NCBI GenBank assembly: GCA_903824675.1
Contig: CAIJXV010000013.1
Location: 62,001-126,000, forward strand
Direction: 5' to 3'
Length of the DNA: 64,000 nt
Source: an uncultured bacterium
GTDB lineage: Bacteria; Verrucomicrobiota; Kiritimatiellia; CAIKKV01; CAIJXV01
Shown here: in pieces, positions 38,701 through 47,555 of the stretch
How positions within the stretch are numbered: position 1 is the stretch's first letter
Layout: each line of letters begins with the position of its first letter
Notes under the pieces: generated by a model
What the model saw: only the letters and a program-made list of their open reading frames with translations
Database searches by the model: none
What the model was told of the DNA's origin: nothing
Program-made: the position numbers and the translations under genes

Positions 38701-40637
38701 ACGCTCATATTGGGGGTAACCCCGAAACCGCGGATGGCGAAATCGTAAGAGGCCTCGTCGAGATCGTCGCTGATGATACGGACGTTGTTGCTCTGAATGC
38801 CGGGGGCGGTGGGGGCGAAAGTGACCTGGAAAGTCGTACTGCTGCCCGCGGCAATCGTCGAGGCGGGAGCCTGGGTGACGTCAAAGGCGCCGAGTCCGGA
38901 CAGGATGACGTACGGCGGCCCCGAGAGGTTGAGCTTGTCGGTCCCGTCATTGCGGATCGTGAACGTGCGCGTCAGCGAGCCGCGGTAGGTCGCGACGGAC
39001 CCGAAATCGGTGTGATCCGCAGTGCCGGGAGAGTAGTCGCCGTCCGCAATGACAGCTGAGTTGCCGAGCACGGTGATGTCCGGCGCGATCCCGGTTCCTT
39101 CGACCAGGAACGTATAAGGCGTTTCGTCGATATCCGAGTTCAGGATGCTGATGGTCGCCTGGCGGACGCCGGTGGTGCTGGGCGTGAATTGGACTGTGAA
39201 TCCCTCGACGCTGTTGGGGCCGATGCTGGTGGCGATGGATCCCGCCACGAAGTCCGCCGCCGCCGGTCCGGTGATTCGGACCGAGGGCGATCCGGTCAGG
39301 ACGAGGTCCATATCGCCGTGATTCCACACGCCGAAGGAGTGCGTATGCGAGGTCGCGAGGCGCACGGGACCGAACTCGGTGTAGTCATTGGTCGCGGGCG
39401 TGGTATCGCCCAGGAAGATGCTGACCCCGTTGCCGGCGACGTCGATCTCCGGCAGTGCGCCGTACCCCCCCACGGCGAACGTATAGGGATCTTCGTTGAA
39501 ATCGTTGTTCCCGATGTTGACGGTGGCCCAACCGGGGCCCGCCACACCGGGGTCGAAGACGATGCGAAAGACAGTCTGGGAGCCCGGAGCGACGCTGTTG
39601 GAGGGCTGCAGGGACACCGTGAAATCGGCGGCCCGCCATCCGGTCACCTGCACCGGCGGGGCGCCGGTCAAATTCAGAGAGAGGGTGCCGCTGTTCGTGA
39701 TAACGAAGTCGTTGGTGGCCTTGCCGCCCCACAGAGGGATGTGTCCGAAATCCGTTCCGTTGGCGACGCTCTGAACGCTGCTGCCATCCGGGATCAGGAC
39801 GCCCTTGCCGGATACCGCGATGTCGGGGGCCGCGCCGGTGCCGCCGATGGCAAACGTGAACGGGCTGTCATCGTCGTTGAAGTCGAACGAAACCTGCGCC
39901 TGCAGGGCGCGACCGTCATTCGGGGTGAAGCGCACCTGGAACGTCGTCGTCGTGCCCGGGTAAACCACGTTGGTCGGTTGTTGGGTCACGAGGAAAGCGC
40001 TGGCGTCGGGTCCGCCGATCGTGACGAAGTTAACCGCCCCGACAGGCAGTAGAACCATTTCGCACGCCGTGGTGGTGCTGAGCGTGTAGGTGCGGGTGAG
40101 CGAGTTCCCCACGTTGACGGCGCCGAAATCGGTATGGTTCGAGAGCGCCGGCACCGAGCTGCCGTTCAGGATGGTCTTCCCGTTGCCCACGACCTTCGCC
40201 TCGGGCAAACCGCCCGTGCCGCGAACCTTGAACGTGATGCTTCCGCTCAGGAAGTTGGATACGGTCACGGTTGCGTCGCGCGTCACCGGCATATAGGGGG
40301 AAAACGTCACGGTAAAGGTGGTGCTCTCCAGGGGGCCCAGCGAGGGGGTCAATTGTTCCGTGAAGGTGAAGAGTTCCATTTCCCCCGGGGGAGGAAGCTC
40401 GAACATCGAGGTGTCCACGATAATCGTCGTGTTGGTGGAATCGTTGTAGATGGTGAACGTGTGGGAGTGACTGGGTCCCAGGATGGACTGGGTTTCGAAG
40501 TCGGTCAGGTCGGCCGTCCGCGGGCTGAAATCCTTATTGGTGATGCTCAGACCATTGCCGAAGACCTGCAAGGCCCGGGCCGGCAGAGCGGCCAGGAGCA
40601 GGCTGACCCCCAGTACGACCATTCTGGCGAGTGACAT
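35745..40637 (-). CDS. Secreted choice-of-anchor-D (ASPM/SPD-2/Hydin-like) repeat protein, 1630 aa
   Basis: Signal peptide MSLARMVVLGVSLLLAALPARA; about nine repeats opening V.GNG..I..G...P...N.TDFG and containing F.V...P......G.....F.I.F.P...G.R.A.V.I.N.D.DE.PYTF...G.G. Confidence 0.9.
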   Translation of the reverse strand: MSLARMVVLGVSLLLAALPARALQVFGNGLSITNKDFSPRTADLTDFETQSILGPSHSHTFTIYNDSTNTTIIVDTSMFELPPPGEMELFTFTEQLTPSLGPLESTTFTVTFSPYMPVTRDATVTVSNFLSGSITFKVRGTGGLPEAKVVGNGKTILNGSSVPALSNHTDFGAVNVGNSLTRTYTLSTTTACEMVLLPVGAVNFVTIGGPDASAFLVTQQPTNVVYPGTTTTFQVRFTPNDGRALQAQVSFDFNDDDSPFTFAIGGTGAAPDIAVSGKGVLIPDGSSVQSVANGTDFGHIPLWGGKATNDFVITNSGTLSLNLTGAPPVQVTGWRAADFTVSLQPSNSVAPGSQTVFRIVFDPGVAGPGWATVNIGNNDFNEDPYTFAVGGYGALPEIDVAGNGVSIFLGDTTPATNDYTEFGPVRLATSHTHSFGVWNHGDMDLVLTGSPSVRITGPAAADFVAGSIATSIGPNSVEGFTVQFTPSTTGVRQATISILNSDIDETPYTFLVEGTGIAPDITVLGNSAVIADGDYSPGTADHTDFGSVATYRGSLTRTFTIRNDGTDKLNLSGPPYVILSGLGAFDVTQAPASTIAAGSSTTFQVTFAPTAPGIQSNNVRIISDDLDEASYDFAIRGFGVTPNMSVTGKGQWIPTGSQDPSTDDDTDFGGYICGSNHSHIFTITNSGTFDLALTGTPRVVFSGPAAADFALTASPSATVPTNSSTNFTVRFRPTAGGWRTATAGIPSGDPDRDPYTFQVRGFGLQTLTNDVPVSFAPSPATNGFYFQSLTSGWSVIAVTPRSINFNLNVATNTGFNPLIGMSQEAGTNVDYVLLNGHLQSVSGARYAQIYGGGAGNCLVESEWIIPELQDGAFLEQLHLGTNETIDLFEANLNALQLYDFVLSRAQTNVTLTYYIFDPVNGTAVPGDQVSSAMANGTNSLTHQHFTPTFSGWHAILVVNTSRRECDYGLGLLTGPKMRVLGNNVAVTNGDITPAATDYTDLGTGDVGVPEPARQFQIQNPGVSDLRLSNTPPVKITGPLAAEFSISPQPATTITPDGSKLMGIAFTPSHCGLSTATVVITNNDPGANPFTFTIQGRGFHRLVDDTPMAFTNAPEDLAFRTTPTGWVGLGVKASPQNRTVVGTAVADFSSACVTSTVAGYVAEAILVAATTGGATDHYARVTGGTTSNYTAEYRASAQNLTLGSAVSFSQEANDTLELFDVELTAGEEYYVAADPAIGGETGDMTVLVLRPDRRWGSRSDYDWVAHAQGVGARESVAFTAPVAGRYAIAVLQETRVSGNWWVLAARAVPDLIVLGNGSSIPNESASPALGNHTRFNDTSTRGSSTRTYTIRNDGYKDLQLTNSSRVQITGIHAGDFTVTQQPTATVALRGGSTPFTVTFHPRGRGLRQAQVVIPNNQSDRNPFTFAISGTAIGPFMQVEGLGYDVPDGSVTPSYTNGTDFGLKTAELHSQERTFDILNPGEDLLSLTGTPAVVISGPQAADFTADLTGLAPSMSAGGQTGFRIVFAPSQVGVRQATVRIRCDDPERDPFEFAIRGVGVLPRLTKLRHLGGSVELSWESLDNANYKILSASQPQNGITNLVRGNIPGSATETTLSFEAPTNRSMFYRIVVQP

Positions 40638-40865
40638 ACGGTTCCCTGGGTTCTATCGAACGCTAGCCACTGGATCGACAGCCGACAAGGGAAAAAAGCC
40701 GTATGCAGCGGACGACCGAATCCCTTGCGAACGATCCTGAATACGAATTTTCATGGGGGGCATTTTGCCAAAGCAGACTGGCGATGTCAAATTTGGGGTG
40801 TATTCCTGGTTGACCCGACCTGGTTCCAGAGACCTGTTCTCCCCAACACAGGATCGGCCTCCCCC

Positions 40866-41066
40866 CTGATCATTGCGTAATCTCCGCGTAGCGGAGGTCC
40901 CCGACCTGGTCGGGCCGCGGACAGACGGCTCGACAGAGTCTCGCCCTCCAAACGTTAATCTATACAAGATGGATAACGCTCTCCCCTGGCGAGACTCTGG
41001 CGAGCCGCAAGGGCAAAGGGTGACACATGCGGTCGTCATTCGCCGATGCGATCTTAGACGAGGATT
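40866..41066 (+). repeat. Dispersed hairpin element, copy 1 (about 200 bp)
   Basis: Similar to 59265-59470; internal inverted arms GGCTCGACAGAGTCTCGCC and GGCGAGACTCTGGCGAGCC. Confidence 0.85.
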
Positions 41067-41176
41067 TGGGCCTCCCGGTACCGGCTTGATTCTGAACCTC
41101 GGACCGTATAACCTTCCCCGTTGTGTCCCGCCCCACCAGCCGTCCGACACAACCCGCCGGTTGAGGATTATAGGTA

Positions 41177-41557
41177 ATGAACCAAGAAACGATAGCGCAG
41201 GTTTATGCGGCCATACAATCCGGACATGAACGGCTGAGGCTACGAGTCGAACGTGCCGCTATCCGCTTTACCAGTATACCGGGCGAGTGGTGGTTTATGA
41301 CACCCCCCGAGCGACAGGATCTGGAAAAGCAACGGACGTCCGCCCATAATGCCTTGATTCACACCCTCAATATCCTTTCGAAATCCATGGCGAAGGAAGG
41401 TCTGGATAATGAATGGCGGGACATATTGGGGGATGACCGAAAGAACATCGGCGATTTCGCCGGTTTCCTGGTCGAACAGCTGCGGAAATCAAGGCAACCG
41501 GCTCCACCTGAAGAAGAAATTGATATCAATGTTAGCCGACCCGCGCCGACCCATTAG
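41177..41557 (+). CDS. Hypothetical protein
   Basis: 126-aa ORF, no competing ORF, helical composition. Confidence 0.5.
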   Translation: MNQETIAQVYAAIQSGHERLRLRVERAAIRFTSIPGEWWFMTPPERQDLEKQRTSAHNALIHTLNILSKSMAKEGLDNEWRDILGDDRKNIGDFAGFLVEQLRKSRQPAPPEEEIDINVSRPAPTH

Positions 41558-41699
41558 TCATGCCCTGCGTGACGGAACAGGCCAGAGCGAACCGCAAAAA
41601 GGATGGGTATTTTACCGCATCTTCTCAAAGCCCAATAAAAAGCCATGCCAGATAAATATAGGGTCGATAGAATCTCGCCAACGCTAAAAGGAGAACCTC

Positions 41700-42536
41700 G
41701 TGAACAGACGATTCCCATCGCTGAACAATGTAGGTTGGGGCCGTGAGTTGAATCCGTGTTTAAGGTTTATACCCATTGCTTACTTCCTGGCTGTTTTCCT
41801 GATGTTGCCCTGCCAGCCAGGGTTGGCGGAGGATTCCGCTCCGGATGAAATGAGTTCGGCTTTCCTCGTTAGCCCGCTGGTCGGTCCAGTCAAAAGTGAA
41901 GTTGATATTGAAGGCCGCCCCGGCAGTCCCTCAAGAACCCTCACGGACACCAGTCCCGAGTATGGTCTATTCCTGATGAACGCCAATCCTCGAGTCGTGA
42001 TCAATAACACCTTGTTTAATACCGATGTTAACGACTCCACGGTTTGGGGTAACATAACCACCGTTAACCTCTACGGCGACCCGTCTGCATCGGTGACGTG
42101 GCATCTGGGTAGTAGTTACCTGTGGCATTCCATTGATGGCGACACGGTGGATGTCATTGTCACCGAGCCACTGGCCAAGGCGGGTGTTCTGTTTCGTTTG
42201 CCGGCGTGGCATCTATCAATAAACCCTTATCTGGGTTATGGTTGGCAGAACGTGGATACCACGGTTGATACGCCCCGAATGTCCATTGAGGATAACGAGC
42301 ACACGGAATCGCGGATTTACGGGGTCTCCGTTTATTGGCGCTGGCGGATGCTGTATGCCAATGCCAAATATCACATGGAGGACAATCAGGATCTCGACGA
42401 ACAATTCCAAGTGTTCCGGTTATGGGCGACAGCCATGTTTACGAAACGAGCAGGCATCATGGCTCGATTTGAATATTCGGAACAGTCGTCATCCACCGAT
42501 ACCTCGGCGCTCTTCGGGCCTGTTGTTGTATTCTAA
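41700..42536 (+). CDS. Hypothetical secreted or outer-membrane-like protein
   Basis: Hydrophobic N-terminal signal (FIPIAYFLAVFLMLPCQPGLAE), alternating beta-rich sequence, terminal Phe. Confidence 0.65.
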   Translation: MNRRFPSLNNVGWGRELNPCLRFIPIAYFLAVFLMLPCQPGLAEDSAPDEMSSAFLVSPLVGPVKSEVDIEGRPGSPSRTLTDTSPEYGLFLMNANPRVVINNTLFNTDVNDSTVWGNITTVNLYGDPSASVTWHLGSSYLWHSIDGDTVDVIVTEPLAKAGVLFRLPAWHLSINPYLGYGWQNVDTTVDTPRMSIEDNEHTESRIYGVSVYWRWRMLYANAKYHMEDNQDLDEQFQVFRLWATAMFTKRAGIMARFEYSEQSSSTDTSALFGPVVVF

Positions 42537-42715
42537 GGGGAACATCGATGCAGAACCGCATTCTTATGGCGGGTGTGGTGGTGATGGTCGTGGCGGTTCT
42601 CTTTTTGATGGCGGGAGCCATTCCAGTGGCTCATGGTATCCGCCCAACCCGTTACGCCCTAACCCGCCGTTCGTCAACTCCTATCCCGACTAATAACCTG
42701 TCCCTGTTCCCTCCA

Positions 42716-43339
42716 TCAGGGCTCCCCCGCGAGCGGCCCTTGTAGTGCCACTCTCGCAGTGCGGATCCCCTTCCGGGCTGCCCGCGCGATCTGGTCGCCC
42801 GCCGCGCCGCCCAATAGGTTCTTAATCGCGTCGATAATCTCGGGCGAAATGTCGCCCACCTTCCTGCGCCTTTTGTTGCAATGAAATCGAAGGGCGCCAT
42901 CGCAGATCGAAAGGGCTGCATGCGGAGGCTCTTGCATGACCAACGGCCAAAGGGTACATGCAAAGGGTTTGACCTGGTGGGACGGCACACCCATCCGCCT
43001 GGCCACAGTGTGCAAGGCGCAACGAATCCCTTCCTCGCACCGGTAGGCAAAAACACAAAGCCCGTTTTCGTGGGTGTCGATGGCGAAGAAGCCGCGCTCG
43101 ACCTCCTCAAACACGTTGTCAAAGCCCTTCCTGCCCTTCAACCCCGGACAGAACTCGGCGGCCATTGGGAGTACACCAATGATGGCTCGCATCTCCCGCG
43201 CACTGACGCAAACCTCGTAGGTTGCACAGCAACAGGCGTCGGTTGTGGCGCATCCCGTGCACCGGTGCGACATCCCCGAAAGGGCTCGCAAATCAACGTG
43301 GATGGATTGGGGATGTTTCATTTTACCCATCGCTGTCAT
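42716..43339 (-). CDS. YkgJ/DUF3109-like cysteine-cluster protein
   Basis: HRCTGCATTDACCCATYEVCVSAREM...CEEGIRCALHTVARRMG...KPFACTLWPLV Cys pattern. Confidence 0.7.
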   Translation of the reverse strand: MTAMGKMKHPQSIHVDLRALSGMSHRCTGCATTDACCCATYEVCVSAREMRAIIGVLPMAAEFCPGLKGRKGFDNVFEEVERGFFAIDTHENGLCVFAYRCEEGIRCALHTVARRMGVPSHQVKPFACTLWPLVMQEPPHAALSICDGALRFHCNKRRRKVGDISPEIIDAIKNLLGGAAGDQIARAARKGIRTARVALQGPLAGEP

Positions 43340-43368
43340 ACCCCGTCATGTTGAACTTGCCATTTCCG

Positions 43369-43971
43369 TTACGGTAGCCCTCTGAATTCCCCGGCTCCTA
43401 GATTAAACAGCCGCTTCCCCTCCGGTTGTGCCGTTGAAACCCAGGCTTGGACGATGCGGCCCACGAATATGGTGTGGCTGCCCGTGTCGAGGGTGTTTTC
43501 CAGGCTGCACTCCAGATTGACCAAGCATTCACCGACCAGCGGCGCCCGGACCTGTAAACCTGTCAGGGCGGTCAGTTTGGCCTCTTTGAACTTGTCCGTG
43601 TCGCGTCCTGAATGGGTGCCGCAGAGTAAGACGGCCGCCTTCATCCCCTCGGACGGCATGGCAAGCACGAATTCCTTGGACGCCAGGATCTGCGCGTGGG
43701 TGTACCGTGTTTTGCCGATGGCCACAGCCACCATGGGCGGGCTGCCCGAACACAGCATGGTCCAGCCAGCCGTCATGACATTGGGACGCCCGTTGGTGTC
43801 AACGCAGGTGATGAGCACCACCTCCTCGGGGTACTTCTTTACGAGCGCATCCTCGATCGGGCAAGCCCTCTGTACCCCGCGCTCCACAGCGGCCGACACC
43901 GGTGGCTTCTCTGCCGCCTGGATGCCCAGCGCCGCCAAACAACCTACCAATGCCAGCCATCGTCGGTACAT
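43369..43971 (-). CDS. Flavin-reductase-like protein with N-terminal signal peptide
   Basis: MYRRWLALVGCLAALGIQAAEK signal; EEVVLITCVDTNGRPNVMTAGWTMLCSGSPPMVAVAIGKTRYTHAQILASKEFVLAMPS. Confidence 0.85.
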   Translation of the reverse strand: MYRRWLALVGCLAALGIQAAEKPPVSAAVERGVQRACPIEDALVKKYPEEVVLITCVDTNGRPNVMTAGWTMLCSGSPPMVAVAIGKTRYTHAQILASKEFVLAMPSEGMKAAVLLCGTHSGRDTDKFKEAKLTALTGLQVRAPLVGECLVNLECSLENTLDTGSHTIFVGRIVQAWVSTAQPEGKRLFNLGAGEFRGLP

Positions 43972-44129
43972 GGTCACCTCGCGTTTAGACCGGGTGTCCC
44001 CCCGGATAGTCATGGGTATACCAGATATGCCGGGGATGAGACAGGCCCTGCCAAAGGGGTGCGGTCTTGGGTTTTCTTCGTCAATTCTTCACACCTTCTT
44101 CGCGAGGGCTCATAACCACGCGATTCTGT

Positions 44130-44561
44130 TCAGTTGCATCCCGCTACGGCGGGCGACGTACAGGCGGCTTTGTGGTCCGCCTTGCAGGCTTTGCAGGCGG
44201 CGGAGATATCGACCGTCAGCACATTCTTGCCACAGGAACATTTCATGGCATCATCGGCCTTGACGGTGCACTTACAGGTTGTTTCGCAAGGGCATAGGAT
44301 CGCAACGCCATCCTTCACGCTCAGGACATTCATCTTCGCCAGGTCGGTCTGGCATTTCTCGCACTTGCCGGCTTTCATGGCAACGGTCTTGCAATGGGCG
44401 CAGGCGAAAAGCCCGTGATCCTTGCAGCAGGCCTTTCCAGTGACCACATTGGTCGCGGCCGATGCGGGTACCTTATCCCCTTCGCACTTTCCGCAATTTG
44501 CAAAACTCGCCGTCGCCGTGCCCATCATTGCCGCCACTGCCACCATCAATAACTTGTTCAT
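44130..44561 (-). CDS. Exported cysteine-rich protein (18 Cys)
   Basis: Signal MNKLLMVAVAAMMGTATASFA then multiple CxxC/CC pairs. Confidence 0.75.
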   Translation of the reverse strand: MNKLLMVAVAAMMGTATASFANCGKCEGDKVPASAATNVVTGKACCKDHGLFACAHCKTVAMKAGKCEKCQTDLAKMNVLSVKDGVAILCPCETTCKCTVKADDAMKCSCGKNVLTVDISAACKACKADHKAACTSPAVAGCN

Positions 44562-44879
44562 GAATGACTCCAGTTTGGGGTTCAAGGATAACCTTGCTTC
44601 ACTCGCCTGCTTTTAGATGAAGATAGCGGCAACGTTCTGCCGCCGCCATCCTTCATCAATTCAGTCCAACTATACGCCTCTCCCCCCTCACGTCAAACCC
44701 AATCCATGTAAGGAATTCCTTACAAAGGATTACCCCGTCACCCCGTTCTCAGTCACTTCGTTCGCCCCAGAAAAGCATAGACCATCCGCCCCCCGCAGAG
44801 ATAGATTTCCGGTACTGCACCGGGCCAAAGGACGGTAGGTTGCAAAGTCAAATGCGCAGGTAGTGGTGGTGGTTCATGG

Positions 44880-45089
44880 TTAGTCAACAGGATCATGTCC
44901 GCCTTTGTGAGGAGGTCTACACCGCATGAGCCGTTTTATCGTCAAATGGAGTCCCTTAGCTGCCCCATATTTTCTGATTGCTTCCACGCCATAGTCAGAA
45001 CAAGAGGGCGTGTAAATGCAAAGTCCACCTATAGACCCTGACAAGTATTGCTGATAAAGCTGGATTGCTCGGATCAAAAGAGAATCCAT
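44880..45089 (-). CDS. yidD: Membrane protein insertion efficiency factor YidD
   Basis: IQLYQQYLSGSIGGLCIYTPSCSDYGVEAIRKYGAAKGLHLTIKRLMRCRPPHKGGHDPV. Confidence 0.88.
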   Translation of the reverse strand: MDSLLIRAIQLYQQYLSGSIGGLCIYTPSCSDYGVEAIRKYGAAKGLHLTIKRLMRCRPPHKGGHDPVD

Positions 45090-45110
45090 GATTTCGCCTG
45101 ATAAGCTGAA

Positions 45111-45137
45111 GAGGTGGAGATTAAGTCTCTCCACCTC
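45111..45137. other. Perfect 10-bp hairpin between the small Cys ORF and yidD
   Basis: GAGGTGGAGA-TTAAGTC-TCTCCACCTC; no clear T tract. Confidence 0.5.
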
Positions 45138-45152
45138 TCCTTTCCCAAGGTG

Positions 45153-45353
45153 CTACTTCTTTGTAATCAAACCACAATTACTCGCCGCTGAATCCCACAG
45201 TTTGCATCGAGACTCCATGCAAGGTTGCGGTTCTGAAACAAGTTCGCCTTTTCCGCCTAACAAACCTGCAAGGCATCCAGCCGGTTTTGTGACTTCAATC
45301 CACGAAAACGGACACAATCCCGAACCCGCACCATTTCCAGCTAGTTTAGCCAT
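45153..45353 (-). CDS. Small cysteine-motif protein
   Basis: MAKLAGNGAGSGLCPFSWIE...EPQPCMESRCKLWDSAASNCGLITKK; CPFxW/PCMESRCKLWD/NCGL pattern. Confidence 0.5.
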   Translation of the reverse strand: MAKLAGNGAGSGLCPFSWIEVTKPAGCLAGLLGGKGELVSEPQPCMESRCKLWDSAASNCGLITKK

Positions 45354-45562
45354 ACCGCTACTCCTTCTGATGTTAGCCGCATTTCTAAAAACCCGTGCGG
45401 GCGGTGTTCGCTTTCGGGTCAACAAAAAGGAAAACGGGCTATTCAGCCGTTTAGCAAAATAAGAACGCTAAAGTATACAAATTCAATAATTTGTGATTAT
45501 AGCCCCGCACGTTTGAAGAGTCCAGCGGTTAAAAAAGCTCGTTTAATTTCTGTATCGCCGTT

Positions 45563-45811
45563 TCAAGGGGGATCCGCCGCCACGTGAAGCGGTGTTGCTC
45601 CATCTGGGTAGAATCGCACATACGGATTCGTGTAGGCCATACGAAGTGCATCCATCACGACGTTGGTCCCACTCAGGTTCGACAAGCGCAAAGGGTCTTC
45701 GGGCCACTTCGCTGCGTTTGTGACTGCGGGATTAATGGGGGCGTCATTCCCTGTGGCACGACAAAAGGAACACGCCGCATAAAACATGATGATGACTAGG
45801 GTTGCTTTCAT
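45563..45811 (-). CDS. Small putative secreted protein
   Basis: MKATLVIIMFYAACSFCRATG signal-like N terminus. Confidence 0.45.
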   Translation of the reverse strand: MKATLVIIMFYAACSFCRATGNDAPINPAVTNAAKWPEDPLRLSNLSGTNVVMDALRMAYTNPYVRFYPDGATPLHVAADPP

Positions 45812-45909
45812 CGAATCTCCTGCGACGGATTTGTCCAGCCGGTGCCAATGGCCTCTTTCACCGCACATCCGATCCATGACCATTAAACAGCCGGAGGTTC
45901 CCTCTATTC

Positions 45910-46839
45910 CTACTTCCGATCATCTACGAGTGGCCTGTCCTGCTTTAGCAGTTCCGATACATCCCCTCGTGGTTGTGTTTCGAGGATGAACTCTTCGGGC
46001 GAGACCTGCCTGAACCCCCCATCTATGAGGCCAAGATTGGTGCCCGTTCTTTTGCCCGTAGTTGGCTTCGGTTTGTAAGTGATGTGCAACTTAATGCCAT
46101 CTGGTGTCTGCACCGACAGAGCCCCGTTATCCTGAATTGATAGCGTTGCATACTGAAAAGTCGTCCAGAGATGATGGGAGGGTTCAGATGGAGCAAATGC
46201 CCAGAACTCTTTTAATTCCTGAAGGGACCCCGGCCAGCGTTTTCGACTGTCGAAGAATCCCATGCAGACAAGGGAGAACCGATTCCGAACGTCTATCTCG
46301 CCAGAAACACGGGAATCAAATCCCAAGGTGGACAGCCGCTCAGTGAATACCCTTTCGTTGATATCGATTAAAACGCTCTGGACTGCGGTATCTTTTGCAA
46401 GGGTCTCGATTGTTCTTTGAATTGTTGAGATGACATTCGTGTCCATCTGTGACCCGTAGCGTAGGTGAACACTAACAAGATGGCTGGATGGAATCTGAAA
46501 CATGAGATTCCAGCGGGTGCCGTAGGGTTCCTTGTCAGTAGTTGGCTCAGTCCATTGCCGTTTCGGGTTTACATCCCTGCCAAGATCTATGGCAATAAGA
46601 CTAAATCCTTTGGGCAAGGGAACGACTTGTTCTTGTGTTGAGTCGTTAAGTTTATTGGTGGTGTTATACTCGATCCATATACAATTTGAGAAAAGCTGAA
46701 CGTTGGTCGTGCCTACAGATTGAAGCACGGGCATTAGGTTTTCATGAAGTCTCATCAAGGCGGGAATTGGAGTGGCATCGGGGTCGCCTGCCAAAGCTAT
46801 GGTTCCATACAACAGCAGGATTGAGATAGTTCTTTTCAT
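45910..46839 (-). CDS. Hypothetical secreted protein
   Basis: Signal MKRTISILLLYGTIALAGD; 310 aa continuous ORF. Confidence 0.6.
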   Translation of the reverse strand: MKRTISILLLYGTIALAGDPDATPIPALMRLHENLMPVLQSVGTTNVQLFSNCIWIEYNTTNKLNDSTQEQVVPLPKGFSLIAIDLGRDVNPKRQWTEPTTDKEPYGTRWNLMFQIPSSHLVSVHLRYGSQMDTNVISTIQRTIETLAKDTAVQSVLIDINERVFTERLSTLGFDSRVSGEIDVRNRFSLVCMGFFDSRKRWPGSLQELKEFWAFAPSEPSHHLWTTFQYATLSIQDNGALSVQTPDGIKLHITYKPKPTTGKRTGTNLGLIDGGFRQVSPEEFILETQPRGDVSELLKQDRPLVDDRK

Positions 46840-46931
46840 TTTATTCTCACCCAATACCCCCCAACCTTACGGCGATTTAAGGGCGGCTTCAATAAAATAT
46901 AGGGGGAGGTATTTGTTAATGGCAACGGAGA

Positions 46932-47420
46932 TTATTGCTCCTCCAGCATCTTGTATTTTTCAGTCTCGTTGTCCTTCAATAGGATGGCGACAACAAACCC
47001 GACTCCTGCCAAAATGGTATTGATGGCTAACAGGCACAAGTTCCACGAAAGATCTGCCATTGCACATTCCATTAGACCTTTGGGCGGCATACCTGAATAG
47101 AAAGACATGTCTCCCACTAACGCCGCAAAATTCAACATAATTATTCCGCTTCCCAAAAAAAGAACGACTATTGTTGCCACCAGACTCTTTCGTGACAAAG
47201 ACGCCGTGCTCAGCCCTTTTCTTTTCCTTCTAATTCCAGCAATGATTCCGTGCAGAATGACACCCAGAACTATTAGCCAGAGCACTATGACAATTAAAGG
47301 TTCCCATGGGAACGATCTTTCGTACATATTCATAAAGGAAGTATCAACCTTTGGGATTTGCACATCCTCCAAAGATATTCTTACAGTTTCTGCCGTTATT
47401 GCTGAGAATGTGTTTGTCAT
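46932..47420 (-). CDS. Hypothetical membrane protein (about 4 TM)
   Basis: Hydrophobic segments WEPLIVIVLWLIVLGVILHGIIAGI, SLVATIVVLFLGSGIIMLNFAAL, LCLLAINTILAGVGFVVAILL. Confidence 0.6.
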   Translation of the reverse strand: MTNTFSAITAETVRISLEDVQIPKVDTSFMNMYERSFPWEPLIVIVLWLIVLGVILHGIIAGIRRKRKGLSTASLSRKSLVATIVVLFLGSGIIMLNFAALVGDMSFYSGMPPKGLMECAMADLSWNLCLLAINTILAGVGFVVAILLKDNETEKYKMLEEQ

Positions 47421-47442
47421 TGCACTTACTCCCCCCAAAAAG

Positions 47443-47555
47443 ATTCGCACCCCACATATACCCGAATCTTATGCCATTTTCAGGGGGACGCAAGGATAGA
47501 ACCGTCCAGCCATCCCCTAAAAACAAATAGACTGCCCCCTTTGCTGGCAGTAAGA
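47443..47555. repeat. Duplicated intergenic module, copy A
   Basis: ATTCGCACCCCACATATACCCGAATCTTATGCCATTTTCAGGGGGACGCAAGGATAGAAC...CATCCCCTAAAA...TAGACTGCCCCCTTTGCTGGCAGTA; matches 51938-52050. Confidence 0.9.

Noticed and set aside
39189-40052. 287-aa plus-strand ORF inside the repeat-protein gene
   Set aside because: Antisense to the choice-of-anchor-D gene; its apparent repetition merely mirrors that gene's repeats.
40653-41150. 165-aa minus-strand ORF, and the similar ORF at 59210-59416
   Set aside because: Shared peptide LSILYRLTFGGRDS.EPSVRGP comes from the dispersed hairpin element, better explained as a non-coding repeat.
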